Positions 44,248 through 56,900 of a DNA stretch of 64,000 nucleotides are shown piece by piece. Every line of letters begins with the position of its first letter. Within the stretch, counting starts at the first letter, position 1. This DNA is from Apium graveolens (Eukaryota > Streptophyta > Magnoliopsida > Apiales > Apiaceae), in assembly GCF_009905375.1 (NCBI RefSeq), contig NC_133649.1, forward strand, positions 237,178,201 through 237,242,200, given 5' to 3'. The notes under the pieces were generated by a model, which saw nothing but the letters and a program-made list of their open reading frames with translations, had not been told where the DNA came from and did not search any database. Made by a program: the position numbers and the translations under genes.

Positions 44248-46088
44248 GTTATTACAAAGCCCCTGATAGTTATTTGACACATAATTCTTGTCATAACTGT
44301 AACTATCAAATCTTGTTTTTTCCTAATCTCAGTCTTGTAGCCACCTCTTGAACTAAATCTTTAAGAGTCTCTACTTCGGAATAGATATGCTTGATCTTTG
44401 GATATAGAATCTGTACTCCATGTGAATCTGATGTGACTAAACTTCCCTGACATGTGAAACACTGCACTGACGTCCAGTCCCTCAAGTATTCTTAAAGTGT
44501 ACAAGTCACTTTCATCTACCCGAGCTTCCTCTGATTCAGCTATTAGTAACACTTACAATTTGTCTCGAGGTTCCAACTATAATGCATGTAATTGAGATGT
44601 TTACATGTCCACACTATTTTCCCTAACCTCCTCGATTTATTTCTTTATGATCTCTTCGATTCTCGGATAAATGTAGCATTGGTACAAGCCATTGTGTGAC
44701 TGTATAATCTGGAATCATTAGAGTTATCTTAAAATCTTCGAGAAAACTTGTAATGTAGAAACTTAAGCAAAAAGGAGGGAGTATTCATTTTGACATCCCG
44801 CATCTAAAAATCCAGTGGTATCCTATGGAGTAAACCTTTATGGAAATTCCACAATTTTCTTCCGTAAGTTTTGAAATCAGCTTCGTTGAAATAAGAAAAT
44901 CATTATGTTCAATTTTTGTGTTCGGGAATTTTCCGTATGAATAGCACACGGTATTCGTTTTCTTCGAAAGATTAAAATCATTTTTAAATCCCGGGGGACT
45001 CTTGAGTCTACTAATACTTTGAAAATCCTTAATTTAATGTTTTAGAAAAAATTAAATTTCCAACTTTTTTAATTTTCTTAGAAAATAAATTAATCAAAAT
45101 AAATATTTACGAAAAACTTAAATTTCAAGAATTTCGATTTTTCTTTAAAATTAAAATAAAACATAAATTAATATTTAAGAAAAAATTAAATTTAAGAGTT
45201 TTAAACTTTCTGAAAAAATAAATCAGAAATAAAAATTATGAGGCTACATAATTGAACTTTAATAAATCAGAAGTGCTAACTTGCGACTCCTTCGACCCTG
45301 TGTTACTTGATTTCTTTTACCTGATCTTACCGGCGACTAGAGGGATTTTTATAATTGGTTGCGACTCCTTCGACCTTGTGTTACTTGATTTCTTTTACCC
45401 TATCTTAGCGGCAAATAGAGGGATATTTATACTTGGTTTGTTTTGGCACGTCACTAACTTGTGACCCATACTACCAAGACATAATTTTGCTTGACAAAGT
45501 CCGGTTTGTTTCTCTAGCAAGGGAGGCTGTCGCAACTCAGATTAATAACCTGCCAGGCGCGTGTACTGAATTGGACGGTGTTTTCTTCATTTTTTTAAAC
45601 TCGAGCCAACCCAAGTTGTGGCTGGTAATGCGTGTGATATGAATGCATGTTTGTGCGTCAACCCGTGCGTATACACATTTTCTGCGCGTGACATATAAAC
45701 GGCTGCCAAAACATTCATTTCCTGAATTGCCGAAGTGAACCACCAGATAAACAAGGAAATGGCATCCTATTAACTAAGAAATTGGCAGCCAATTAATCAA
45801 AGAAATCGGGGGAAAAAAGAAATTTAAATTAGAAACTTTTATTTACTAAAATTTAAGTGATAAATTAATTTAATCAAATTTATAAAATAAATTTATTTAA
45901 ATTAAGTTCATACAATAAACTTATTTAAATTAAATTTATAAAAAAAATTCTAAATTAAATTTATAAAATAAATTTAAGTAATATAAATTAATAAAATAAA
46001 TTAATTTAACAAGATCTCAGTCAACTGGAGTTCAAACAGTTTCCGCACACTGAGCTATACAGGGCTAAGGATCCTGATTTGTATATCA
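44248..46088. other. unassigned region, partly AT-rich
   Basis: Continuation of the copia-2 insertion site. It has AT-rich runs (45000-45240 and 45830-46010, with repeated AAATAAATTTATTT-like blocks) and a 78-bp tandem repeat. If the PBS-like site at 46089-46106 is real, the part next to it is leader of a - strand copia element. No supported gene. Confidence 0.4.
45281..45436 (+). repeat. 78-bp tandem repeat, two copies
   Basis: Copy 1 at 45281-45358 and copy 2 at 45359-45436, both starting TTGCGACTCCTTCGACC and differing at about eight positions. The unit is 26 codons and the short frame across it (45252-45464) stays open through both, but I see no other coding evidence. Confidence 0.8.
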
Positions 46089-46106
46089 ATCAGTCAGTTC
46101 TGATAC
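46089..46106 (-). other. possible PBS of a - strand copia element
   Basis: Reads ATTGGTATCAGAACTGAC on the - strand; the first twelve bases are close to the tRNA-iMet complement, with GC changed to AC at the end. Its placement before a GGGGGTTGAATAC block resembles the copia-1 PBS/LTR edge at 31516-31575. Confidence 0.5.
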
Positions 46107-47719
46107 CAATTTTTAGGTCTCGAAGTATCGTATGAGGGGGTTGAATACAGTACTCACTAAATTAATAAATTCTTTTGAATCTTTTGTGGATATATAATTT
46201 AGTGTTCGGTTAGTGGTTCCGTGTTCTTGAGATGAATGGTGTTTAGGACAATAAAACGAGGAACACAAGATATTCGGGGAAATATATATTCATATATAAA
46301 TCTGCGAGGATGTTGCTACACTCCGGTAAATAAACTAACCGGTTACAATTTAAAAACAACAAAGTTGCTAGCTACTACAAAGATCAACAAATTAAATCCT
46401 ATACAAAAATCTAACTTTTGTTTGTCTAAGAATTTAATTACTGGGTAACATTTATAATAGCCTATATGAATATAAAAGAGTTAAACCAGACATTATAACA
46501 TTACTCCCGTGAAAAGATTAACAGATATATATTTGAGTATGTATATCCTCTGTCTCTCTTTGCTTTAAATCTTCAGCTCTTGTGAGAGAGAAGATGAACA
46601 GAACAATATAAACTGAATTGTTAAAAACTTCTGCTGCTTGAGTGTAGACTTATATATCAATTGGAATATGTGGCCAAAAATTAACCACACAAGTCACAAT
46701 AAAATTGGGGCTGAGATGTGACTGGCGACTAGAGAGCTTTTTTTACTTGCATGTACTAGGAGAAATTTAGTACTTAAAATAAATTATCCAAGTCCTTACT
46801 TGCGCATACAGAGCTACATGACTTGATTTACCAACTTCCAATTTGTTAGCGGCGACTGGATGTATAAATAGAGGGTGCAACCTTTATTTTATTCTTTTTA
46901 CTTTTTAGTTGCGACTACTAATACTTGTACTAGTACTTGGTTTTCTCTTGATACCAGTACTAGTACCACTTAGCCAATTGATCACCTGCCTTGTTTTCCT
47001 TTTCATTTGAAACTAAATGGCCACTTCATTTTCTAATTTAAGTTTAAATTATAACTTAATTAATTTATAAAATAAGCTTAAATATAATTTATATAAATAA
47101 ATTAATTTAGATTTATAAAATAAACTTATTTAAAGTTTATGAAATAAATCATTTTAAGTTTATTAAATAAATTATATTAAAGTCCATTAAATAAATTTAT
47201 TTAATTTAACAGTTAAACTTTGAACTAGGCCAAGTCCTCGAGCCGTTTAGCTGTATACCCTGCACACCTCTTCTCGTACTTTAACAGATATATGCTTCAA
47301 TCCAAGTACGTTCTTCAACTTAACAATTCTTGTATAAATAATACCCAGATTCCTTTCACGAGCTGTTGACGCCTAGTGCAACTGGTCTGGTTCAGAGACG
47401 ACTGACTCCAATTCAGGTCTTCGTATTATGGCCTTGATTACATTGTTAAGCTTGCAACAACTTTATCGCTTCAAACACTGACTCTCAATAAACAACTGTA
47501 CTTTCACTGGAATCTTTTCTGGCACTTAGACAACGTCTTCATTTTTGCTACAATCTTGAATACTTCATTCACTGTTCTTCACTGATGCTTGAACATATAA
47601 ATGAACTCCTTTCAGTGAGTATAACTTCAAGACTGTAGTTGTCTTCTTTAACCTCTGTCTTTTACCATGTCCTCAATTCTTCAGATTTCTATGCTTCGAA
47701 CACTGTATATCTTCAATCA
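46107..47719 (-). repeat. probable copia LTR, - orientation, boundaries uncertain
   Basis: Begins next to the PBS-like site with AGGTCTCGAAGTATCG...GGGGGTTGAATAC. It contains AT-rich tracts (47040-47220) and GCGACT-containing blocks (46729, 46851, 46910). The right edge is not clear; the sequence changes to coding near 47720. The only open frame (46236-46448) has no recognisable feature. Confidence 0.4.
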
Positions 47720-48355
47720 ATGCCAATACTCAAGAAAATATCTAAACCACCTGTATTCAAGCCTCCAACTATAACTTACTTCAAGACAGCAGGAAGAAAA
47801 ATAAAAGAAATTCAGGTTGATGTTGGTATTATATGGAACTGCTTTAATCAAGATGACTTTCTACCAGTTTCCAAGAGCATAACAGATGATAATTATCACC
47901 AACAATTATGTGAGGTTATAGTCAAAGTTTGTGTTATCTCTCTGGGAGAAGTCAGGATCTACTTCAAGGATGGAACCTTCATTTTGATGAATAGAGAAGT
48001 AATAGAGACATTTTCAACTACAAAACTGAAGAAGGTGATTAGTTTGATGAATGCTAGGGATTCAAGTACACGAATGAGGAGGGTTGTATTAACTGAAAGG
48101 TTAAGAGAAAAGAACATAAGGCATGCTAGGCAAAAGGCTGAGAGGGAAGAAAGAGAAAGGAAATATTCTGAAGAGATTCGGATGTTTGAAAGAAGATCTA
48201 ATGAACTGAAGGCAATGGGGTTGAGCAGGGTTTCTAAAGATGGACATTTTCTGTATATTAAGGCTGGCAGAGCTTCAAAATTCAGGATTCATCTTCTCAA
48301 CAGTTACTCATTAGATGAATGGCTCAAACTAGTGAAAGCTCTAAGAGGGACATAA
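47720..48355 (+). CDS. ORF near the 3' end of a Sirevirus-like element (211 aa)
   Basis: The first ATG is at 47720; the frame is open for 27 further codons upstream but has no ATG there. The product has a Lys/Pro-rich start (PILKKISKPPVFKPP), a middle part with many beta-prone residues (VKVCVISLGEVRIYFKDGTF), then a strongly basic and acidic helix (about residues 120-175, RLREKNIRHARQKAEREERE), likely coiled coil, and an ordered-looking tail. It lies about 220 bp upstream of a polypurine tract and LTR in the same orientation. It resembles the extra 3' ORF of some Sireviruses in position; I cannot assign a function. Its start may be truncated by the - strand LTR to its left. It has no stops, so decay is limited. 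Confidence 0.6.
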   Translation: MPILKKISKPPVFKPPTITYFKTAGRKIKEIQVDVGIIWNCFNQDDFLPVSKSITDDNYHQQLCEVIVKVCVISLGEVRIYFKDGTFILMNREVIETFSTTKLKKVISLMNARDSSTRMRRVVLTERLREKNIRHARQKAEREERERKYSEEIRMFERRSNELKAMGLSRVSKDGHFLYIKAGRASKFRIHLLNSYSLDEWLKLVKALRGT

Positions 48356-48574
48356 ATTATTGAAGAACTTGAAGTACTCGTCAAAAACAGGGACCTCGTT
48401 AGAAAAGAACCTGGTTATGAGAAATATACCTAATTTTTGTAACTGCGAACTGATGTAATGATAGATGTATAAAAGTTATATTTTGTTATTATGTCAGTCT
48501 TATTATAATTGATTTTAACTTGGGGTTAGTCTTGTTATCAGGCATGAATTTGTGATAAGCAATCTTCTCACAAA
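48356..48574 (+). other. 3' untranslated part of the Sirevirus-like element
   Basis: Non-coding stretch between the ORF and the polypurine tract, T-rich. Confidence 0.5.
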
Positions 48575-48584
48575 TTGGGGGAGA
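48575..48584 (+). other. polypurine tract
   Basis: TTGGGGGAGA, one base before the LTR start TGTTGTGCAAG; this form is common in Sireviruses. Confidence 0.75.
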
Positions 48585-48585
48585 T

Positions 48586-49766
48586 TGTTGTGCAAGACAT
48601 GCATGTATATAATAAGACTAAGTCATATTGACAGCCCTAAGATAAAGTTGTATGATATCTATACTTGTATTCTGTAATTGTATATCCTGAGTCTGTAAAA
48701 ATGTTTAGTAGATTAGATTGGGGATTTTTCTCTGAACATCTTTCAAGCTAAGGAATAAACTCTAGAAGAAGATCAAATATTGATCATGCTTCACAGAAAA
48801 GTGTAACAGCTTGGTTGAATAATACTGTTTTAGGAAAAATGTTCTAAGTCAAATATCAGCGAGTCACAGATCAAGGGATGTTGAGAAGTCCGTCAAGAAG
48901 TCCAAAATGACTTGCAGAGAAGTTCCAAGAGATATCGAAAAGTCATTTCTGCATATAGAGATCTTAGATATCGACAAGTCAAATGAATATGTAGAGATAT
49001 CAGATATCGACAAGTCAAATGAATATGTAGAGAACTGGAGATATCGACAAGTCATTTCCTCAAGTAGAGATCTCATAGATATCGACAAGTAATTTTTGCA
49101 TGGAGAGGTCTAGTGATATCACCAAGTCAAAATCTTCATGTAGAGAACTCAAGATGTCGACAAGTCAAAAGCCTATGTAGAGAACTGAAGATTTCGTCAA
49201 GTCATTCTACATGTAGAGAACTAGATACCTCGACAAGTCAAATATACATGTAGAGAACTCAAGATATCGATAAGTCATTTTACTTATTGATATGTCACTT
49301 CTCTAAAGAACAAAAAGAGATCTTGACAAACTATGTCAAATTCAGAATATACACAAGTTCAAGATTTTAGATTATGAGTTAACAAAAAATTCATTCACTG
49401 AATTGGACAGATTACAAATGCAGCTTGAAGAATACAAAATCAAGGGCCAGGATTCACTGGACAAAGGATGGTCACAGACCTGCAAGATTCTGCACAGATT
49501 TGTTAACACCAGAAAAAAAATAGACAAGGTTGCTTTAGAAAATGGTCCAGTACATTTTAGTGCAAGTTTTGTAAACCCGTGCTGCTAGTCTATAAAGCAT
49601 GCACATGTCCTTAGTTAACAAAACATATCTAGAAAAATCTTGTATTCTCTCTCAAGTTTGTAGGTGAGTTCTTATTTCTAAAAACACAGATTTCTAGCAA
49701 GACAAACTTAATTAATACAATTAAGTGAGTTTTTGATATTGTGTTTTGTGTGTTTACTGTTAAACA
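48586..49766 (+). repeat. Sirevirus-like 3' LTR with minisatellite (about 1181 bp)
   Basis: Starts TGTTGTGCAAGAC after the polypurine tract and probably ends ...TTTACTGTTAAACA. It contains the ~37-bp minisatellite at 48931-49280 and a possible TATA (GTCTATAAAGC, about 49590). The 5' LTR of this element is not in the window. Confidence 0.68.
48931..49280 (+). repeat. minisatellite in LTR, about 10 units of ~37 bp
   Basis: Units centre on GATATCGACAAGTCA followed by AATGAATATGTAGAGAACT-like sequence. I count ten GATNTCGNCAAGTCA-type cores with small changes, plus one or two decayed ones upstream at about 48885-48905. Confidence 0.85.
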
Positions 49767-50136
49767 TTATATCTCTATCAAATTTATTTTTATAGCCTAT
49801 TCTTGCTCCATGAAGTTTTGATGGGTTATTGTTATATAAAAAGTTTCCCAATATATGCTTGTCTCGTTAATTCATATACTTATTTTTGTGAAGAAAAGAG
49901 AATTTATTTTAGGTCGATTTAAAATTAATTATGATTGATTGAAGGATTCAGATTCCTAGGTTTTCCATATTATTTTTAATTTTATGATTAGGTTAAAAAA
50001 ATTTCATCTCAAATATATTTGTCTAGTTCGCCTGATTTATATTGTTAGAGTTTTGAAAATTCATAGTCTCTGTTGATCGACCTGTGATTGCTACAACTAA
50101 ACACTATGCGCTTGCAGTTCTTATTATTTTTACACA
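49767..50136 (+). repeat. probable 3' end of an Athila/Tat-type LTR
   Basis: Lies directly before ATCAAGTTTTTGG, the sequence that normally follows the LTR in Athila/Tat elements. The left part is missing or displaced by the Sirevirus-like element. Confidence 0.42.
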
Positions 50137-50145
50137 TCAAGTTTT

Positions 50146-50161
50146 TGGTGCTGCCAGAGAG
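50146..50161 (+). other. possible Athila/Tat PBS
   Basis: TGGTGCTGCCAGAGAG after CAAGTTTT. It resembles the tRNA-Asp-type Athila PBS TGGCGCCGTTGCCGGGGA with several changes and a short deletion. Confidence 0.42.
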
Positions 50162-51278
50162 TATTGGTAATTCTCACTCCTTGATATTTAATTTTTCGGA
50201 CTAGTTTCTTGTTTTTCCTTTATTTTTTAGGGAATCATAAAGTTGAGGAAAGCTTGGACAAGAAGATCACCGAAGCCCTTGTTGTCTCTTTTGAAATTTT
50301 TAGAAGCGCTTTTCGGTATTCCGTATCACCTCTCAATTTTTTTTCTCCCACTTTCAATATTCAAAAATCCAAAAAAAATAATTATTTGAAAAATCCAAAA
50401 ATATTAGTTAGTTAATTGTTAAAAATGAATTTGTTGCATCATTCATTCTTTCACATAAGATCACATCATCTAGATTTCCTTTTTGTATTTATTGCATTCC
50501 ATCTTATACAGTTATGGTGATTGTTGGAGGAAAGATGTACGTACAATTTAGAGTAATACACGTAGTGTGGTGCATCCATAAAGTATTTATTATCTCGTTA
50601 TTTGTGTGTTGCATCATCTAATCAATAAAGCCACCCCATTACAAGATAAGGTGAGGGATTTCATCACCCTTCCCTTGGCCCACAAATCATTAATTCCTTC
50701 ATCTTGCATTTACCTACCTTAATAAAATTAAGTAGAATTTGGCCCCTAGGATTTTGAGCTCAATTAGGAAGGTACCTAAAGGAGAAAGTAAATTTGTAAT
50801 TATTCAAACGTTTGGTGACAAGGAAAGTGCATCACTTACCTGGCCAATTTGGATTGGTGACTAGGCTAGCGGTTCTCTAATTCAGCGTCTTGTTTACAAG
50901 GAAGTGCCCCCGCTTACCTAGTCAATCAGTTTGAATAAATCTAAATTTATAGATTTTTGGTGGTCGAAAAGTTAGGAGCGTTCTAGATTTTTTAGATTTA
51001 CTCTAGATCTAAGATTTTTCTTTTTAATTTTCCAATTTTTCTTGGGTGTTTACTTATAACTTTTGTCTGCTAAGTGATTACTTGTCTTATATGCAAAGTA
51101 CTTGAGTTCGTGACCATTCATCCAGATTAATAAGACACTCTAACCTTTCATCTCCTAAAGTAGTAAGGCAACTTGAGTTCTCTTCACTCACTAAGATTGA
51201 ATCAAAAAAGTAGAAATTCCACCTGTAGTTATGCATGTCTCACTCAAAGAAACCTGTTACCCTGCGCGTTCTACTTAA
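50162..51278 (+). other. leader of the Athila/Tat-like element
   Basis: About 1.1 kb without a supported gene. Athila/Tat leaders are normally long. The short frame at 50209-50415 shows nothing recognisable. Confidence 0.4.
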
Positions 51279-51507
51279 CCCTCATACATAGTCCTACCTC
51301 AAGTAACCGTGAATAATTTTGAAATCAAACATCACAATATTAGCGTGTTACCTAGGTTTGCTGGTATAGAGGGAGATGATCCATATTTTTTCATTCGAGA
51401 ATTTGAGAAAGTGTGTGCTTTACAAAAACTTCAACAACTTAGTGAAGACTCCATTAGGCGCAGACTTATTAACTTTGTTTTAAAGGAGGAGGCTAAACAA
51501 TCGTTGT
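51279..51507 (+). pseudogene. Athila/Tat-like gag, N-terminal part, cut by LTR D
   Basis: The frame opens after TAA at 51276-51278 and has no ATG before the LTR. The product has the Athila/Tat gag opening, IVLPQVTVNNFEIKHHNISV and then LPRFAGIEGDDPYFFIREFE, KVCALQKL and KEEAKQSL; the family form has FEIK/FELKP, L..F.G...EDP..H..EF and LKD.A. The true start lies upstream in another frame. The gag reading frame is terminated by the inserted LTR starting at 51508, so the rest of this element should continue beyond element D, outside the window. Confidence 0.72.
51503..51507. repeat. presumed target-site duplication of element D
   Basis: GTTGT just before the LTR start. The partner copy would be to the right of the window, so it is unconfirmed. 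Confidence 0.4.
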
Positions 51508-53890
51508 TGTAACACCCCCAAATCCGGGGTCGGGAATCCGGGTAGTCACGAGTTCCATTTCCCTTAATAACACCCAATCTTAATAAACAATCAACTACTC
51601 TATACTGTGACCCCACAATAAACACACACACCACAAGTTATAGTCTCAGAGATGAATATCCAAAAATAACACGAGTCATAAGTCCTCGAATGAATATTCA
51701 AGGTAATATTCATTAATAAAATAAAGTTATCGAATAAACTTTATTCGATTAATAGTTTTGAAAACTATATCCATATATATATATATGAATATATATATAT
51801 ATATATATGTATATATATTATACTCAGGAACATCGACTCCCGGTTTAGAAAAATGTTCACCTTTGGGTCCCCTATACTAAGGGTATACGCAACTACTACT
51901 TATCTCTAGCATAGGTATTATGCAACTTATAAGCATTTGAATCAACAATTAGATATCAAGATTACGAAACAGACATTCATATATACCATATCAGCATGCT
52001 CCAATATATCACAAAATTTGCTAATAAAAATCATGCACTTATCACAAGATAATGCATATACATATATTTATATCACAAAAACAGTATAACGGGTAGAAAA
52101 CTTGCCTGAGTGCTCCGGGATAGACTTAAGCTTAGAGTGGGTCCGGTAATCTATGAACAACAACATAAGCCGGAATTAAACCACGGTCGCTTAAGAAACT
52201 AGACTTTAACCAATTGAACCCTAACGTTTGCTTATGGTCATTTCTACGCTTAACAAATAACATAAGTCATTCGAGTACCCTCAGCTCCACCATTTTTAAT
52301 AAATTAACCGTTACGAATTTTAAGGCGAAGCTTTCGCGAATACCCTACCAACTGCCTAGTCCACTTTACATAATTGTTTCATACTCCAATCAGTCATTTA
52401 AGGGTCTTAACCAAGGTTTCAAAATAAGGCGAGGGGTAATGGTTCGTTCGCGAAACGCCGTTACTTAAAATGGTCGTTTCTCATAAACCGTACATCGGAT
52501 TCAAGCGAACCACATATCAAAACGAAGCTCGTAACATGAACTATCTAAACATGGCAAAGGTTAGAATCTTTCAATGAGTTCACGGGTCCTAAAGTTAAGA
52601 ACAGAACAATTAAGGAAAATCGGGCATTATGACGTTTATGTTTACGTGATTTCCAATTTAATTAACACTCTAAATTATCATCAATTTACTCACAACCACC
52701 AATACAACAATATTCAACCATAATACTACAAACTCAGTCCCAAACTCCAAGTTTTACCAATTTATCCAACCAATCAAAGACCCAATATTCAAAACCAATA
52801 CAAATCCACCAAAACTACTTATAATCAAAGATCAAGCCTTAATACTAACAATGCTTCAATAAAACTTAATGGAATCATAAAATCAAAGCTAGGGTTTGAG
52901 GTTGATACCTTCCTTGGTAGGTGTTAAGTTTCTAGGAAGCCTTAGGGAGCCTTAATCTAACCTCCTACAAGCTTGATCTTTCCAAAGAAATGAAGAACAC
53001 AAAGTTAGGTTTTGAAGTTTCTAAAAGTCCGATTTAAAGAACTGTAAAAATGAGGGTCTTACCATGCTTATTTGGATGAGACTTGTGAACAAGAGTTGTA
53101 GGCCATCTCAATACCTTTCCAACGAGCTATAGTAACACGACATTTGAGTGAGTATTGAAGGAGATATGGTAGTTTTAAGTTGCTGCTCTGGTTTTGGCCG
53201 AGAGCAAGGGAAGAAAACGTGAAGTAAAAATGTTTCTAGTTTGATTAAATGATTTGTGTGGTGTTTAGTTTGGTTACTTCCTTTTGTTGTTAATTAGATT
53301 GTTACCATGGTAAAAATTGTGTGGCTCACAATCAACCAACCAATCCCTCCATTTGCCATGCTTATGTCACCATGCCTATGTCATCTTTCTCATGTCATCC
53401 TCTTACACTTGTCTTCTTCTTGTTGGTGTGATGACATCATCATCAACTAACCTCTTTGATTAACCCCTAATTACTTGGCTAATGACCGCTTATCTGTTAT
53501 ACGGTTCGCTTAACTTTCGTTCTCGTTTATCATTTGAGGGATCATACCTGGGATCTTATTACTTAGGTTCCCCTAAACCTTTCTCAACATTTTATATTCC
53601 TTTTATGATCCTCTCCAAAATTCCTTGAATTTAAATCCTTTTTATCATGTTACCTTATATTCAATTCTTTCGGTATCTGGTGGATTTTCGGGAAAAATCA
53701 AAGTGTTCGGATTTGGATTATGACGATCTTTACATACACTTAATACCATATAGAGTACTAATAAGACCTCAGAATATCAATAAAAGAACTGCTACATTGT
53801 GTGGCATGAAAAGTTTTCTTATTCAGCATAATCAGCAAAATCACTATTCATAAGGTTTACAAAAAGTCCAAAATTTTTGGGGTTATTACA
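51508..53890 (-). repeat. element D 3' LTR (2383 bp)
   Basis: Forward it runs TGTAACACCCCCAAATCCGG ... GGGTTATTACA. A polypurine tract on the right (- strand) makes it the 3' LTR of a - strand element. It contains an (AT)n run at about 51769-51830. A near copy starts at 59447. Confidence 0.85.
51769..51830. repeat. (TA)n microsatellite in LTR D
   Basis: Interrupted TATATA run; a counterpart of different length lies in the other LTR at about 59713-59750. Confidence 0.8.
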
Positions 53891-53908
53891 GTCTCCCCTC
53901 CTTAAAAG
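53891..53908 (-). other. polypurine tract of element D
   Basis: CTTTTAAGGAGGGGAGAC on the - strand, directly before the LTR start TGTAATAACCCC. Confidence 0.75.
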
Positions 53909-56900
53909 GATTCCGTCCCGGAATCAGATAGAAAATGAATAGGGATACTTTCTTAGCATTGCACTTTCTAACTCTCAAGTCAATTTTCCCACATTGTGGT
54001 TCTGCCACAAACCCTGATTAGCATGATAACCCTTCTTCTAAGCACTTGTCCATTTTTGATCTATAACCCTTCCTGGTTGCTCCATATAGGTTACGTCTGG
54101 TTGCATGTATGCGCTCATATGCCCATATTTATCTGGCATCCGGATTACACTTCCTTAACATTGATACATGGAACACGTTATGAACTTGCTAAGGTTCGGG
54201 GTAAGGCTAGCTCATATGTTAACTTCCCAATACGACTTAATATATCCAAGGGTCCAACAATTCGTGGGCATAGCTTTCCTTTCTTTCTGAACCATATCCA
54301 TCATTTCCAAGGGAATACCTATAACAGCACTAGGTCCCCTACTTCCTATTCTTTGTCCTTTCGTGTCAAATTAACATACTTCTTATGTCCATCTTGGGTT
54401 ACTACCAGTCGTCCTCTGATTAGATCTATTATATCCTTGGTCCTATGGACTACTGCAGGTCCGAGTATCTTGAGCTCTACAACTTCATCCTAACATAAGG
54501 GAGATCGACATTGTCTTCCCTCAAGGATCTCATAAGGCGATACCTCGATACTGACATACGATCGATTATCGTAAAAAACTCAATCCGCGTTAAGTGATCA
54601 TTCCAAATTTCTTTCAAGTCTATTGTACAGACTCTCATTATCTCATCTAGATCTACAACATTTGCTTCTCAATACCCACTATTTTCCAGTTCGTAATCGT
54701 TACTATCTTCCGTACCAAATTTTATACTGATTACACTTTTGCTCGTTAGCGTTCTATAACCTTTTAATAATCGTGTCAACCTTAGTATCACGAACGCGTT
54801 AGAATCGGGATACCACCATACTTGGTACCACTTCATCTCTAGCTGCCTCCATCTTCGAAAGCTTGGTCCTTCATATAGAAGTAAAAGAATTTATTGAGAG
54901 ATCACTATAATCATGAACACTTGTTACATTGCATAGTTAGTACAGAAGGTGGCCAGCCTTTAGTACTTGACAAGCAATTAAATAATAGATGGTATCCTAC
55001 TAGGCTTCTATCACACAAATAGATAGTCATTCGGCAATACCTCTCCTTCTGGAAGGGTTGTTCTTTTCAGCTTATATGAAATGAAAAGGAGAGAAAAGAA
55101 CGAATTGAAGAGAATTGTATATATATAAAATATACTGCCACAAAATATCTGGCTTGGAATCTACCTCTGAACTATAGAGGTTTGTCATAGGAGAACAAAA
55201 CATATATGTATATATATCAACATCAAGTATTATAGCATCGTATTTCACGTGTCTGAATATTTACTATTCCGTCCATCATTCTATGGACCCATGCTCTTGC
55301 TCGAGCTTATAAACAATCACCTTTGAAACTCCCTCGACATCGAAAATCGAATCTGGGATTTCATTCTAGACGTCATCGTTATTAGAATTCTATGCTTGCA
55401 TCGCAACCTTCCTCGTATAGTAATACGACTCTCTATTGATAAGAAGGAATAAGTATTCAATAGGTAGATAATCGACTTAATTTGCCTATCAATGATAACT
55501 TATACACCACCACGACCCGATTAGTGGTACTCACTCTCAACATCCATTCCAATACAACTCTCACAGTTGTAATTAATCGGCTCATTACTCGCAGAATCAT
55601 TCCTGCATTACTATGGTCCACCGTTGACCTACTGTAGTCATTCTTTTTCCATGAAGTTTTAATAGCTAACCATACGGAGTCCATTCATATCATATCGAAT
55701 CCTTCTAAGGAGGTAACATAATCACCATTCATGATTCGTGAAGAACATTCCTGATCCTGACGTACATACATGACATGAAGCAGATAAAATTGCAGAAGAG
55801 TTTCAATCAAAGCAACGATAGCAGGCTAATACCATTATTAACCATATTTCTTTACTGGGAGACATGAAGCTCAAAGGTTCATTTAGTCCTTTCGTAACAT
55901 GCTCATGGCTTATCTCAAGATAGGACCTTCTAAGATAGAAAGCCCGCTCACGGCAATTACATGAATTAAATCTTTACCAAACTACTATTACAGGTTGAGT
56001 ACCGCACAGTCATCAGAAGGAATGTCAATCTTTCAGCACCATAATACAACCTTCACGGAATTAACCATTATCACTGTATTCCTCTGGCATGAGCGCCGAT
56101 AATTGTCCTCTTACACTTAAAGTGTTGGCCACCTCTTTGGCCTTTCCTGATAGTAAAATTTCCTTACAATCAATGTCATTTTAACCACCTCCAACTAAAT
56201 TTTCTACCTCTTTTCAATCACTGCTTATGTGAAAATGCTTCTCTTAATTCCTGGTGAGAAAAAAAATCACCATTTTTCTATAAGTCATTGCCTTAGTCTT
56301 TAGATGTGAACATTGCCACGACTGACTCTCGATCATACTTAGGACGTCTCTTATCTTGGGTCCTTCTTGTTTTCACCAATCTCGACCCTCATTGGATCCA
56401 TCTATACTTTCTTATGGTTCAACACGTGCCCCACCTGGCATTATTATAATTACATCATATTTCCTTCATCAAAATTTCTATTCTTGAGAACTTTGAATAT
56501 TACCTTTCTCCTTGTAAAACCTCTAAGGTTATCCTTAAATCCTTCATCAGGTACACCCTAGGCACAGGGCATATCAAGATACCATTTACTAATACCAGAA
56601 TCATTGTCTATATAATTCTGAAAAATTTATCCACTGATCCTTAAAGGCTGTTGTTACCTTAATCTTTTCCAATTCATACTGTCAAAACTCATGCTGTCCC
56701 TATTAAGGGTGAAATGCCAACCTTTATGCATTCCCCTAGGATTCATTTCAAGTTATCGGGGTTTTATCCTTAATTCCACCTTTAAAAGATACTTACACTC
56801 TTCCATGGATAAATCAAGTCATATATACTTGATAGATTACCTTATTTAATCATTCTCACTTCGATAGTCTATACTTAATTTCGCAATAACATCCTTATTC

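Noticed and set aside
48880..49300. CRISPR-like array
   Set aside because: Units are contiguous and decayed with no unique spacers, and they lie inside a plant LTR.
53996..54493. 165-aa + strand frame in element D
   Set aside because: Antisense to the recognisable integrase C-terminal region of element D; no domain of its own.
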